Origin: Martelella mediterranea
GTDB lineage: Bacteria; Pseudomonadota; Alphaproteobacteria; Rhizobiales; Rhizobiaceae
Length of the DNA: 64,000 bases
Reading direction: 5' to 3'
Assembly: GCF_004342225.1 (NCBI RefSeq)
Contig: NZ_SMAR01000006.1
Coordinates: 101,252-165,251 of the forward strand
Shown one piece after another: positions 1 through 9,880 of the stretch. Position numbers and translations under genes: made by a program. The first letter of the stretch is position 1, and each line of letters starts with the position of its first letter. The notes beneath the pieces are model-generated. The model did no database searches and had not been told where the DNA came from. It saw nothing but the letters and a program-made list of their open reading frames with translations.

Positions 1-96
1 GACCAACTCCAGGGAACGGGTATACTCAACGGGCAACATGATAAATACAGGGTGGAGCGTTCCACATCGAGCAACACAGCTTCCTCAGGATCGAAC

Positions 97-388
97 CTAC
101 TGGACCGCGAGGCTCCCCGCTACCTTGCGATGCGTGATTACCAGAAGATTTTGCGCAAATACGACTTCCAAGTGTCGATGAGCGGAAAAGGAAATTGTTA
201 TGATTGCAGCAGTGGAAACCCTCTTCAAGACGATCAAGGCTGAACTATTGTGGCAGGAATCCTGACCAACACGCCGCGATGTTGAGATAGCCATCTTCGA
301 ATATATCAATGGTTTCTATAATCCGCGCAGGCGTCACTCGGCATTGGGATGGAAGAGCCCCTTGGCCTTCGAGAAAAAAGCCGCTTAA
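97..388 (+). pseudogene. IS3-family transposase (orfB) C-terminal remnant, broken
   Basis: Reading forward, the sequence encodes the end of an IS3-family DDE transposase: DYQKILRKYDFQVSMSGKG, then GNCYD, then after a frame change AVETLFKTIKAEL, and finally the family's C-terminal signature FYNPRRRHSALGWKSP. The frame is lost at about 203-205 (about two bases missing). A TGA at 263-265 sits where the family normally has a Trp codon. The N-terminal half is absent. It is a dead fragment. The IS end is probably in the roughly 40 bases after the stop, but I cannot place its inverted repeat. Bases 389-631 show no supported gene. Confidence 0.8.
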
Positions 389-631
389 ATGAGCTATTGG
401 AGCGGCACAAAAACGTGACAGGTCCAGGTGCGGGGGCTGGATCTAATCTTCACTTGTTGCCCGAGCAAGTAAAGATGGTTGCGGGAGGCTGCAACCGCCA
501 TTACTTGCGACCTACTAACAGCCATTTTCCTATCAACGCCAAATCCAACGCGGGGAGAATGGTTGCTAAAAATAGCAGCTTTCATTCCGTCTTATTCCGA
601 ACAGCAGCGTGAGTATCGGTTACACTACAAC

Positions 632-3098
632 TCAACCGCCACGTTTTCCCGGCGAAAAATCCGGCACTGCGCGCCGAACGCGGTCAGCGCAGGTTCGTTT
701 GTCATCTATCACCTCTGACCGACCTGGAACGGGACGCAGGACATCGCCATGCAACTGCGCCCTCAGTTCCAGCCAACGCGCCTTGAGAACCTGCCAGTTG
801 TGATCGTCGTATGTGCCACTGACGACAATAGGGTGAACCCGAATGCGGGGCGGGAGACCATCACCATGATCCCTCCATTTCCGCCATTCGCGAAGCCAAA
901 GACTGTTCTTGCGATCCACACGCCCAATCTGCTGCTCGACAATGCCGGGATTCCACTCCGCGTGCAGTAGAATCACTGTGCGACAGGCCTCATGCAGATT
1001 GCAGCATACGCCGCGTTTGCGGTGCGGTTGCGCCTGACATCATCCTGGCGAAGTTGCCCTCGCGCCCGGAATAATCGTTCAGCCAGGCATCCAGCCGGGC
1101 TTTCTGCGTATCGTTGTTCTCTGCTTCATCATCCCCGGCAAGCTCCAGGAGCAGTTTTTCGAACAGCCCGAGCATTTCCCGCCCCGTCCAGGAAGCGCCC
1201 GCAACTTCCCGCCTGCCACCAAGTGCCTCGAGCAAAGCCCCGAATTGAAGGTCTTGTTTGCCGTCCTCATGGCGCAGAATCTCTGACAGAAATGCAGCAG
1301 CTCCTCCCTCCAGCGCAAGGTCTTCCAACTCCCGATGAAGCCGTGCGAGTTCAGCCCGGCGCTCGCTCGCCCACTCCCGATAGCGGGTTTTCAACATCAT
1401 ATCGATTTCGTCGACCCCACCCGCCACCGCAAGATCAGGATCCCTCATCGCCGCAATGACGGCTGCTATATTGCTTTCCCCGATCCCACTGGCAGGCCAG
1501 TGCTGTCCGTCTCGCAAACGACGCAGCATCTCACGCGCGTCCAGCAGTCTGGTCAGCACATTCATCGGCGTCAGGAACCTGCCGAAGACGAGCACTTTCT
1601 CGCCGGCCCGTGTATAGGCCTCGATTTGTCTCACAGCCGCCAGGATCGCAGGGTGGCTATAGATGTCGTTGCTCTCAGCGGTGAAAGCTTCCGTCCAAAA
1701 CCCCGCCGGACCAACGAGGTTTGCATCTGTCATGCCAGAAGGGCTGTCTTCCTCATCCTCTCCAAAGCCGAACCCATACCCCTGGGCAACGGCGAGCCTG
1801 ACCCGTTTCACACGCGGATCATCCTGAGGGAGTAACGACAGCGCCTCAGCCGCACAAAAGCGGCGCAACCAGTCACGGGTAAAACCCTCTGCCTCCGGTG
1901 AAACCGGGATATCGGTGACCTCACGATAATCACCATGACTGTCTTTGAAGACGCAGAATTCGGGGTCACTGCGTTTGTCCCGGCGCAGGACGTATGGTCG
2001 CAATGCTGCGCAGAACTGCCGGGCGGAGGTCTCGAATTCCCCGGTCAGCGTCTCGTCCAGTTCTTCGGTTTGAATCCGACGAACAACATTCACATAGCCG
2101 GTGATCCATTCCGTCAGCGCTGCGAGCGCAGTAATATCCTGATCGTCATCGCGACCATTGAGCCGCTCCAGCGTGTCGATCCACTGGCTGGAGTCCAGCT
2201 CGACCGGGGTGGCGGTCATGCCCAGACGAAAAGGATCATCCGCTTCCCAGCTTACCGGGCCGAGAATGCGCGAAAGGCTTGAATCTGCGCCGCGCGCCTT
2301 GTGGGCTTCGTCAACAATTATGAGATCAAACTGACCCAGGCCATAGCCGATCAGCGGCAGGATCCTGTTCTTGTAATCGTCCGCCGAAAGCCATTTCTGA
2401 TCACCGTTAATGGCATCGCGCGGCAGTTCGTGGTCCAGAATCGTTTGGGCAATGTGCCGCGCCGCACGGCGACTGGCATATACATAGCCCACCTCACCCG
2501 AATGGAAATTTTCGCGCATGAAGTTGCGCCGTCGGCCGTCAATCAGGCGGGCGACGTTGGGTAAGAGTTCCCGGCGCCAGCCTCCAGCGGGGCCTTCTCC
2601 ACGATTGGGAAACTGCATGTTCGCGAAGGAATGAGAGATCATTATGATCTCTTCGGCGGCCCAGCCGTTCTCCGGCAACTCACGCTGCTTGCGGCGATCC
2701 GAAAGCCACTCCTTATGGCTGTGTAACCGTCTTGCGCTCCCCTCCGCATCGGTATCGTGCAAGAAACCGGAGATGAAACCATCATAGCTGCGCAGCGGCA
2801 GCAATGTCTTGTCGTCGGCGTTGAACCGTTTCAGTTCCTGTTGCCATTGTGTCCCAAGGCCCGCGGGCAGAACAATGGCGCTGCGCCCGCCCGCCTCCCG
2901 CACCGCTGCGATCAGCGCCGCCGCAATGCGGGTCTTGCCCATACCCACCTCATCAGCCAGCAGGGCCGAGCGTTGGCCCGCCCGGATACGGCACGCTAGT
3001 TCTGTGACACTCGCCTTCTGGCCATGATCTAGCAGGGCATCATCAGACGTCCCTGCGATACGATCCAGAATGCTCGCGACCTCGTTCCAGTCCACCAT
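632..3098 (-). pseudogene. SF2/SNF2-like DEAH helicase, internally deleted and frameshifted
   Basis: The start is the ATG at 3098, which overlaps the stop of the upstream gene as TGATG. The first part (3098-990) has Walker A in LADEVGMGKT, the DEAH box in IIVDEAHKA and motif III in GMTATP, so it is a superfamily 2 ATPase of DNA-translocase type. The frame then stops at about 990 just after RRMLQSA. In another frame the C-terminal helicase motif continues as NLHEACRTV, ILLHAEWNPG and EQQIGRVDR (motif VI), ending at 632. The stretch normally lying between those two points (motif V region) is missing. Large SF2 proteins paired with a small partner gene are common in phage-defence loci, but I cannot assign this one to a named system. 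The deleted allele should be inactive. Confidence 0.75.
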
Positions 3099-3847
3099 CA
3101 CGCGGCCTCCCGTTCCCAGAGCGATGGGTAAGCGCTGAGCTCCCACGCGACGGACACTGCCAAAAGCGCATCTCTCAATAGGTCTGGCGAAACCCCTTCC
3201 GGGCGCATACGCGGATCTGCCAGAGCAGGCAGAGGATTTGCCCTGGCGTTCCGGAAGAACTCGAGCATCGTTTTTTCGCGAGACGCGATAGCGCAAAGGT
3301 TCTGTTGCAACTCCCGACACCACCTTTGCCAGTCCCGCGGGTCCAACCTTGCCTGTGTCTCACAAAGACGCACCAGAAGTTCCATCATCCTGCGAATGGG
3401 ATAGGCAGCTGGCGGAGCTTCGGTGGTATCTGAGGCGTCGGTGAGCGGCTCTTCGCCTTCCTCACCCTCATCTTCGCTGTCAGCATCACCTGGCTCGGGA
3501 AATGAGCCAAGGCTGGCAAGGATATCTTCGACCGACATATCGGAGGGGCGAGCGACAACAAGTGCTTCGGAAGAAATGACAGGCAGCCGCCAACCGCCCT
3601 CCGCGAGTGTCACAATCGCTGGAGCCGGTGCAGGCCATGGACAAGGTGTCTGGGCCTGAGCCGCATCGACACCAATCACCATCACCGATTTGTCCTCGGG
3701 GGCCGAGAGCACCCCGTCTTGCCATATAAACCACGCAACTGGCGGCTGGGTTTCTGGCTCATCGGGGCGCACTGAGAACGGCGGTGCAAAAGTCGGCCAC
3801 GGAAGCGGCGGAATAGACCGTCCGCGGGCGGAGTAAAATCCGGCCAC
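3098..3847 (-). CDS. Hypothetical protein, partner of the downstream helicase
   Basis: A 249-residue protein translated from a GTG at 3847 behind GAAGGA. It ends in a TGATG overlap with the helicase start, so the two are translationally coupled. The N-terminal half is Pro- and Trp-rich, a very acidic linker (DADSEDEGEEGEE) sits near residue 130, and the C-terminal 110 residues are helical with Arg/Trp-rich stretches (DPRDWQRWCRELQQNL). There is no signal peptide or membrane segment. I do not recognise a family. Its coupling to an SF2 ATPase suggests an adaptor or specificity subunit of the same complex. The IS21 remnant begins within 50 bases upstream, so earlier operon genes may have been lost. 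Confidence 0.6.
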   Translation of the reverse strand: MAGFYSARGRSIPPLPWPTFAPPFSVRPDEPETQPPVAWFIWQDGVLSAPEDKSVMVIGVDAAQAQTPCPWPAPAPAIVTLAEGGWRLPVISSEALVVARPSDMSVEDILASLGSFPEPGDADSEDEGEEGEEPLTDASDTTEAPPAAYPIRRMMELLVRLCETQARLDPRDWQRWCRELQQNLCAIASREKTMLEFFRNARANPLPALADPRMRPEGVSPDLLRDALLAVSVAWELSAYPSLWEREAA

Positions 3848-4701
3848 CTATCTTCCTTCTGCAATGAGCGCAGGAGGGACAGAGGATTTATACCGTGGAT
3901 CTTTATCTGAAGGTTCGTCTGGCCGTCTCGGAAGGGATGAGCCGACGTCAGGCAGCCAAACACTTCAACATATCCCGCGACAGCGTAGCAAAGATGCTGA
4001 CGTATTCGACGCCTCCTGGCTATCAGCGACGATCACCAGTCCGGCGGCCGAAGCTGGACGCGTTCGTTTCGACGATCGACCACTGGTTGGATGAAGACAG
4101 ACACGTACCTCGCAAACAGCGCCATACGGCCAAGCGTGTGTTTGACCGGCTTCGCGACGAATGCGGGTTCACCGGCGGCTATACGATCATCAAGGATTAT
4201 ATCCGGGAGCGGGAACAGCGTCGCCAGGAAGTGTTCGTGCCGCTGTCGCATCCGCCCGGCCATGCGCAGGCCGATTTCGGTGAGGCGACGGTCGTGATCG
4301 GCGGTGTCGAGCAGAAAGCCCGGTTCTTTGTGCTCGATTTTCCGCATAGTGACAGCTGCTACGTGCGGGCTTATCCGGCGGCGGTGGCCGAGGCCTGGGT
4401 CGATGGCCACGTCCATGCGTTTGCGTTTTTCGGGGCCGTGCCGCAGTCGATCGTCTATGACAATGACCGCTGCCTTGTGGCGAGGATCCTGCCCGATGGC
4501 ACGCGCAAGCGGGCAACACTGTTCAGCGGGTTCCTGTCCCATTATCTGATCCGGGATCGCTATGGCCGGCCCGGAAAGGGCAATGACACGGATGAGATCG
4601 AATAGCCCCTTCGACAGAAATTGTGGTATTTTCTTCAGGCCCACGGGCGACCACGTGGTGAACGGCCGGGCATGAGGTTCAAGCCCTGCGGCGCAGCCAG
4701 A

Positions 4702-5931
4702 TCATCGTCGCTCCTCATTTGTGGCGTCCGTGGGTTTTGAGCGGGGCCCTCGTTGTCGCCATCCGTCGGTCATTCGCCTATATGCGCCTTCGGCCTGCTG
4801 AGCGCGGTTGCGCTCCTCCCGGCGACGTTGCGTGATGTTGTAGTCGTAGCCGGCACCTTTCTGGCCGCGTCTCGGCGGATGTCCGGCGCGCAGTTCGAGG
4901 TCACGCAGTTTCTTGGCATGTAGCGAGGGGCGAACCCAGCTGTAGTCTTCACCTTTGGTCAGCAGGTGCCAGATGATCACTGCCAGCTTACGGGCAACCG
5001 CCACTGCGGCAATGTGATTGCCCCGTTTGCTCCGCACGCGCTCGTAGAAGGCACGCAACGGCCCTGGACTTCGCACGGTCTGCCAGGCCGCTTCGACAAG
5101 TAGATGGCGGGCATTTGCGCGTCCGCGTTTGGTGATCCGACCATGATGGGCGGGGCCATCACTAGATTGATGGACGCTTGGATTGAGGCCGATATAGGCA
5201 ACCAGCTTGTCGGGGTTGTCAAAACGTTCGATTTTGCCGATCGCCGCCATCAGTCCGACAGCAACCACCATGTCGATGCCCGGGATCGTCATCAATCGTG
5301 TCACGTTCGGATCGGACAAGGCGGCGCGTGCAATGTCACGTTCCACTCCCTTGAGTGCATCGGACTGACGGTCGTATTCCTCGACGTGCCGTTCAATGGC
5401 CTCCCGCTCGTCGTCCGGTAGATACTGGGCCCGCAGCCAGTTCCGACCCTTGCCGCCGAAGAGATCGGCAAATGGGCAGGGTGGAATCAGGTTCGCGTGC
5501 AGGATCGACTGGACGACCGATTTTAGACGGGTCCGTTGCCGGACAAGTTGCGTTCGGCGCGTCACCTGACGTCGGCGAGCCAAGGTTGCCGCGTCCGGAA
5601 TCCAGACCTCCGGCAAGAAGCCGGCGGCGTAGAGTTGCGCCAGGACGCGCGCGTCGATCGCGTCAGTCTTGATCTTCGCCTTGGCGATCAGATGGACCTG
5701 CAACGGATTTGCCACGGCCACCCTTGCAACGCGCGGAGCGAGAATCTCCACAACTGCGGTCGCATTGCCGGTCGCTTCCACCACGACATGATCCGACGGC
5801 AGAAGTGTTCTGGCAAAGTCTTCCAGATGCTCCCGCGTCATTCCGATCCGGCCAAGTCGCTTGGTTTCTCCATCTTCGAGAGCCACCGCTTCGGCGAAGA
5901 CGCGGTGGATATCCATGCCGATGATGCGCAT
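4702..5931 (-). CDS. IS110-family DEDD recombinase (transposase)
   Basis: A 409-residue RNA-guided-type recombinase. The ATG at 5931 is preceded by AAAGGAGGTAG at ideal spacing; a longer frame to 5988 lacks a ribosome binding site. The N-terminal RuvC-like DEDD domain shows MRIIGMDIH (D), VVEATGN (E) and TDAIDARVLAQL (D...D). The C-terminal Tnp domain has the helix-hairpin-helix GIDMVVAVGL and the serine region NPSVHQSSDG, which carries the nucleophile in this family. A basic tail follows. Length and motifs are normal for the family, so the gene looks intact and the element potentially active. Other IS110 copies would be recognisable by the same upstream flank. Confidence 0.92.
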   Translation of the reverse strand: MRIIGMDIHRVFAEAVALEDGETKRLGRIGMTREHLEDFARTLLPSDHVVVEATGNATAVVEILAPRVARVAVANPLQVHLIAKAKIKTDAIDARVLAQLYAAGFLPEVWIPDAATLARRRQVTRRTQLVRQRTRLKSVVQSILHANLIPPCPFADLFGGKGRNWLRAQYLPDDEREAIERHVEEYDRQSDALKGVERDIARAALSDPNVTRLMTIPGIDMVVAVGLMAAIGKIERFDNPDKLVAYIGLNPSVHQSSDGPAHHGRITKRGRANARHLLVEAAWQTVRSPGPLRAFYERVRSKRGNHIAAVAVARKLAVIIWHLLTKGEDYSWVRPSLHAKKLRDLELRAGHPPRRGQKGAGYDYNITQRRREERNRAQQAEGAYRRMTDGWRQRGPRSKPTDATNEERR

Positions 5932-6184
5932 ATCTACCTCCTTTGCTATGTCATCCCAATTCTCAGGAGCTGGCGGGCTACACGGCAACTACGGATCCGC
6001 GCTCGCAGCGCATTCGGGTAAGCCGCAGGGGCGACCATATAAAGGCTCGGGCTCGCAGCCCATGTCTTTCGCTCGGCCTGCCCGCACTCGCGTGCTCCCG
6101 ACGCCCCACATCCCGAATGGTCTCACCATAGCGCCTGCCACCGAAGTGCGGCAAAGATATCGAGGCGTCAGCGTGATCATGCCA
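5932..6184 (-). ncRNA. Putative bridge RNA region of the IS110 element
   Basis: This is a 253-base non-coding flank immediately upstream of the recombinase. In IS110-group elements the equivalent segment is transcribed as a structured bridge RNA whose two loops base-pair with the target and the donor (established for IS621 and relatives). Here it is rich in short self-complementary runs such as GGGCTGCGAGCCC at about 6048-6060 and GCACGCGAGTGC at about 6081-6092 on the transcribed strand, and it carries no reading frame. Assignment rests on position and length. I have not folded it or identified the guide loops. Confidence 0.5.
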
Positions 6185-6790
6185 GATAAGGGTAACGTCG
6201 AGGGTCTGGTCGGTTATGCCCGGCGTAACTTCATGGTCCCCATCCCGCAGTTTCCGACCTGGGATGCGTTCAACGCCTTTCTGGAAGAACAGTGCCGGAA
6301 GCGCCAATGTGACAGGCTGCGCGGTGAGAGCGAGACGATCGGTGAACGGCTGCTGCGCGATCTGGCTGCCATGCAGTCCTTGCCAGCGTCGCCATTTGAC
6401 GCCTGCGACCAAGCCAGCGCCAGGGTCACGGCACAGTCTCTCGTTCGCTACAAGACGAACGACTATTCCGTGCCCGTCGCCTATGGCCACCAGGACGTTT
6501 GGGTCCGAGGCTATGTCGACAAGGTGGTGATCGGTTGCCGCGGCGAGGTCATCGCCCGCCATCCCAGGAGCTGGGATCGGGAGGATGTCATCTTCGACCC
6601 TGTTCATTACCTGCCGCTGATCGAGCGGAAGATCAATGCGCTGGATCAGGCAGCCCCTTTGCAGGGCTGGGATCTGCCGGAGGAATTCGCGACACTGTGC
6701 CGTCTGATGGAAGGCCGCATGGCAAAGCATGGCCGGCGAGAATACGTGCAGGTTCTTCGACTGCTGGAAAGCTTCGATATGGCCTGGCCC

Positions 6791-7264
6791 GGTGATCGCA
6801 CCCGAACGATGAGCGGATCGACCATGAAAATCGAAATCCCGATCCCGAACATGATCAGTCTGGGCGGCATCAAGGCCTACACGGATTCGGATTACTACGA
6901 CCGTGATTCGAAAGACCCCGTCAAACGTTTCCATCGCGGCCATCACAACATGACTGCAGAGGAGCGAGAGAAAGCCGCGGCCGCGATCAACGAGAACATG
7001 AAAGACGAGGATGAAAAGACACGCAAGATCGCCAACAAGATACTGGGTGCCGCCACCGCGCGGATCATGTTCGAGCCGGTTGCCGATATCGGCGATGCCG
7101 CAGCGTGGAACATCCGCACCAAGGAACTCGACGTCCTGACCGGAGCGACCGAATTCAGCTTACAAGTAGACGTAAGTGCCGAAAACGAGGAGAACAAGGC
7201 CGTCGCCAAGAAGCTGGCCCAATCCGTCCTCGACGACTGCAAAGGTGCCTCGGTCGGCGAATGA
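6791..7264 (+). pseudogene. C-terminal remnant of an exported protein, fused to istA
   Basis: The reading frame runs uninterrupted out of truncated istA into about 155 residues of unrelated sequence. Internal ATGs at about 6809 and 6824 could allow separate translation. Visible features are a charged linker (DSKDPVKRFHRGHHN), a helical stretch rich in Glu/Lys, and a C-terminal fold with FEPVADIGDAAAW and the final Cys in LDDCKG. The pattern 'FEPV.giGD.A.W' followed by a strand-rich tail is common in small periplasmic or lipoprotein-type proteins, so the missing N-terminus probably held a signal sequence. It is the first member of the co-directional cluster ending at 15.9 kb and lies 54 bases before the next gene. 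Confidence 0.5.
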
Positions 7265-7318
7265 TGCCTGCCGGCCCCACGGTCAGAAGCCGCACCACGA
7301 CAAGACAGGAAAGAAAAA

Positions 7319-8368
7319 ATGACGATGACCACATTTAGCCGGGTATTCATGACATTTGCCACCTTCCTGATCGTGTCTCAGGCCGCCGGAGCAGCCCCTG
7401 TTTGCGAAGGGGAATACATGTCTGCCGTCACCGGCGCGTCGCCGCCAGTTCAGGGCAAGGTCACGGGCGTGCCCAATCCCTACCGCGAACAGCCCGTCCG
7501 CATCGACGTGAAGGATTGCGGGCGCACGTTGGTGATTCATGGCGATGGGGCGATTCCTCTCAAGCAAAGCGCCAACGATCCTACGCATTATGTCGGGTCG
7601 CATCAGGGCGCACCGGCCGTGTTCGATGTCTGGAGCCCCGACCGCCTGACGGGCCAGATCCTGGTTCCGGGCTCCGACGGCGGCGTGATCTTCGAAATGA
7701 CGCTTGTGGAGGGGCACACCCCCGATATGGAGGGCTGCGGCAATCCCGAGCAGACGAATACAAAATCGGACGACGACCGGCTGACCGTCGATCCCGCGCT
7801 GCGCAGCGAGGTGATCAGCATTGTCGCCGACGAGTTGGGCGTGCCAAGGGATCAGGCCGGGCGCTACATCTCGGCCTTGCGATCCGTGGCGAAAACCCGC
7901 CAGTCGGACGAGGGGATAACCGAAATTATGCCAGGTGAGCCGGGCTGTCCCATCGAATTGACCGGCGTGAAGACCTGCAAGGTCTTTCCGCCCGACACCA
8001 CGACAGTCGTCGAAGTCAATCTCCTGCTCGACGAGGACGGTCGCCTGCTGCCTGTCACAACAGAAGGCTCTGCCACGCGGCGGGTCCGCGTCGACGATCC
8101 CGGCGCTACGACGGATTTCTGCGCGCCGGACGCGCCGGAGACGAAACTGCCCGAGGCCGAGAGGCGCCTCCGGTTCAAGTTCTTCGCGATCGATGAAGAC
8201 GGCATCAACGATGTTCAGGCCGGTCTTTTCGACGCGGATACTGATATTTTCAAGAAGGCCCATTACGCCGAAGGGAAATACAAGGGGAGCCGGGGCCGGT
8301 CAGAAGCTGCCGGTGAAGCCTACCGGGCCATCGGATCGCCAGTAACGGGTCGGCACAAACTGCCCTGA
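7319..8368 (+). CDS. Secreted protein of unknown function
   Basis: A 349-residue protein with an ATG after ACAGGAAAG. The N-terminal signal peptide ends near VSQAAGA-AP. The mature N-terminus (CEGEYMSAVTG...VKDCGRTLVIHGDG...HYVGS) has paired cysteines and a strand-rich layout. It resembles the gene at 14960-15892 (CQGRYQAISG...YDGCNRIVVEGQG), so the two are probably distant paralogues. The C-terminal half contains further Cys pairs (GCPIELTGVKTCKVFPP). It probably acts in the periplasm or at the cell surface. No catalytic motif is recognisable, and the last 40 residues are basic and low in complexity. Confidence 0.6.
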   Translation: MTMTTFSRVFMTFATFLIVSQAAGAAPVCEGEYMSAVTGASPPVQGKVTGVPNPYREQPVRIDVKDCGRTLVIHGDGAIPLKQSANDPTHYVGSHQGAPAVFDVWSPDRLTGQILVPGSDGGVIFEMTLVEGHTPDMEGCGNPEQTNTKSDDDRLTVDPALRSEVISIVADELGVPRDQAGRYISALRSVAKTRQSDEGITEIMPGEPGCPIELTGVKTCKVFPPDTTTVVEVNLLLDEDGRLLPVTTEGSATRRVRVDDPGATTDFCAPDAPETKLPEAERRLRFKFFAIDEDGINDVQAGLFDADTDIFKKAHYAEGKYKGSRGRSEAAGEAYRAIGSPVTGRHKLP

Positions 8369-8420
8369 GTGCCCCGCAATGCGCCGGGTGAAAGACTACA
8401 GAAGCGAGGGAGGATAACTC

Positions 8421-9428
8421 ATGGATTTCGAGAAACCGGGAATAGGAGCGCAGTTTTCACAACTGGGCTACCTGCTCAAGAACACATTCACGATCATCGG
8501 TCGCGACAAGGACATCCTGTCGCCCATCATCCGGATGAGCATCTACGCCACCCTCGTGGTCGTGCTGTTCTTCGCCGGGGTCGCCGCCATCGTCGTCGGT
8601 ATGGGAGGGACAGGCACCCTGCTGCTTTTGGCCATGGTCGTCGCCTTCATCTACAAGTTTTTTTACTACAACCATCAGGAATTGCGGTTGAGCCGACTGA
8701 TCTATGACACGGCCTGCGGACGGGATGCGACGCTGCAGAACGTGCGCAAGGAGCTCGCCGACCTGAAAGGCCGCGCCCGGATCCTTGGGCTGATCGACAT
8801 GGCGGGCGCGTGGGTGGCCATGAGGCGCGGGAACGGTGGGTTTTTCGTCCGGCTCGTTCTTGGCACACTGGTCGAGATATGGGATCTGGTGAACCATTTT
8901 CTCCTGCCCGTCTTCGCCATCGACAAGCTGAGTTTCCGCGACGGGGGCGCGCGTCTCCGCTCGCTGAAGGATCACGTCCCCGAAACACTGGTCGGTGTCT
9001 TCGGGATCGACATCATGGCCGGAGTCGTGCGCAGCGTTCTGGTGCCCCTCTATCTGATCGCGATCATCCTCGGCATCATCCTTGGCCTTGCATTCGGAGG
9101 CGTGATGCCTGCTGCGTTCTCCGCTGGCCGGCTGGGGGACCTGTTCGGCAGCATTCCAGACGCGCTGCCGTTCAACGAACAGACGCTGTTCAACTGGCTG
9201 CCGCTCTTCGTGCTTGTCTTACTAACCTTCATAGGCAACGCGATCCTCGCGCGGCTCGTGACGGCGATCAAGGTGATCTACTTCACCCTGTTTTACACGC
9301 GCATTGCCCACGTGGACGCCCTCGCCTCCGATATCCGGCATGAGCTCGACGGCTACCTGAACCTCGGGGGCGGCGACGCCTCCGCTGGAGATACGTCAGC
9401 GTCCGGTCCCGCTATGGGACAGAGTTGA
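8421..9428 (+). CDS. Polytopic inner-membrane protein
   Basis: A 335-residue protein with a good ribosome binding site (GGGAGGATAACTC before the ATG). Four to six hydrophobic helices are visible: a pair at roughly residues 38-80 (LVVVLFFAGVAAIVVGM and LLLLAMVVAFIYKFFYY), one near 150 (FFVRLVLGTLVEIW), one near 200-230 (YLIAIILGIILGLAFGG), and one near 260-285 (PLFVLVLLTFIGNAIL). The arrangement resembles DUF-type membrane proteins that follow stress or secretion genes, but I cannot name the family. The short hydrophilic C-terminus is Gly/Ser-rich. It sits between a secreted protein and the von Willebrand A protein, all in the same orientation. Confidence 0.6.
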   Translation: MDFEKPGIGAQFSQLGYLLKNTFTIIGRDKDILSPIIRMSIYATLVVVLFFAGVAAIVVGMGGTGTLLLLAMVVAFIYKFFYYNHQELRLSRLIYDTACGRDATLQNVRKELADLKGRARILGLIDMAGAWVAMRRGNGGFFVRLVLGTLVEIWDLVNHFLLPVFAIDKLSFRDGGARLRSLKDHVPETLVGVFGIDIMAGVVRSVLVPLYLIAIILGIILGLAFGGVMPAAFSAGRLGDLFGSIPDALPFNEQTLFNWLPLFVLVLLTFIGNAILARLVTAIKVIYFTLFYTRIAHVDALASDIRHELDGYLNLGGGDASAGDTSASGPAMGQS

Positions 9429-9880
9429 AACAAGACATTTCGCGGCAAGCCTCAAATACGGATATTCGCGGGCTTCATTTGATTGCGCCAGCGCCGGGGT
9501 CGCCACGGTCATGCAGATCAAGACCATAGAACGCGAAAACAGGGAACGGGGCATGTATGATTTCCTGAAAACAGTCACAACCTTGCAGAGCTGTTCATTT
9601 ATTCCTGGTTGTTTGTAAGATTGTTCCGATGTGATCGTAAACCTGCGACCTCTTGAATGGGAGATGCTGGTCGCAAGACATTATTTTGCATTTTACACCG
9701 GCGCCCCGTTCAAACGAACGGGGCGTACAGGTCGCCCAGCGTGCAACGAATATCCTCACTATAAATCGGAGCGGACGCAGGCCGAAAAACAACAACGCGA
9801 AGATCAAGGTGAGCATGGTGAGACATCGTGGGCATATTCTTTCTTCTGAACCCGCCGGATTGAAATGAGGAGTCGATACC
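9429..9880. other. Intergenic gap of about 450 bases
   Basis: No supported gene. It contains one perfect 10-bp stem hairpin at 9702-9725 (CGCCCCGTTC, loop AAAC, GAACGGGGCG). No T-run follows it on the plus strand, so it is a weak terminator or processing signal at best. Short open frames here have no family features. Given the gene fragment at 9881-9998, this gap is probably scar sequence from deletion of a former gene. Confidence 0.4.

Larger units (their letters stand above)
4589..6184. mobile_element. IS110-group insertion sequence inside IS21 istA
   Basis: The ends are placed by the interrupted istA reading frame (GKGND / KGNV). The element is about 1.6 kb and consists of a short flank downstream of the transposase (about 110 bases), the transposase gene on the minus strand, and a long non-coding flank upstream of it (about 250 bases). 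IS110 elements lack terminal inverted repeats and usually make no target duplication, consistent with the clean interruption seen here. A long flank upstream of the recombinase is the arrangement of the IS110 group; in the IS1111 group it lies downstream. The exact end bases are uncertain by a few nucleotides. Confidence 0.75.
3895..6790 (+). pseudogene. istA: IS21-family istA, split by an IS110 element and 3'-truncated
   Basis: IstA is the DDE transposase of IS21 elements. The N-terminal part (3895 to about 4589, GTG start) has the helix-turn-helix (SRRQAAKHFNISRDSV) and the first catalytic region (HADFGEATVVI). It stops in the motif GRPGKGND. The same gene resumes at about 6185 with KGNVEGLVGYARRNF and continues to about 6790 (LLESFDM). 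There it joins an unrelated coding sequence in frame; the rest of istA and all of istB are missing. The break at 4589/6185 is exactly filled by the IS110 element. The gene is non-functional three ways: interrupted, 3'-deleted, and without its ATPase partner istB. Confidence 0.85.

Noticed and set aside
5932..6184. Six-base matches (for example TTACCC) between the IS110 flank and its target
   Set aside because: Several 6-base matches are expected by chance in 250 bases; not evidence for guide loops without folding or conservation.
9702..9725. Perfect 10-bp hairpin as a transcription terminator
   Set aside because: No T-run on the plus strand and no intact gene ends immediately before it.
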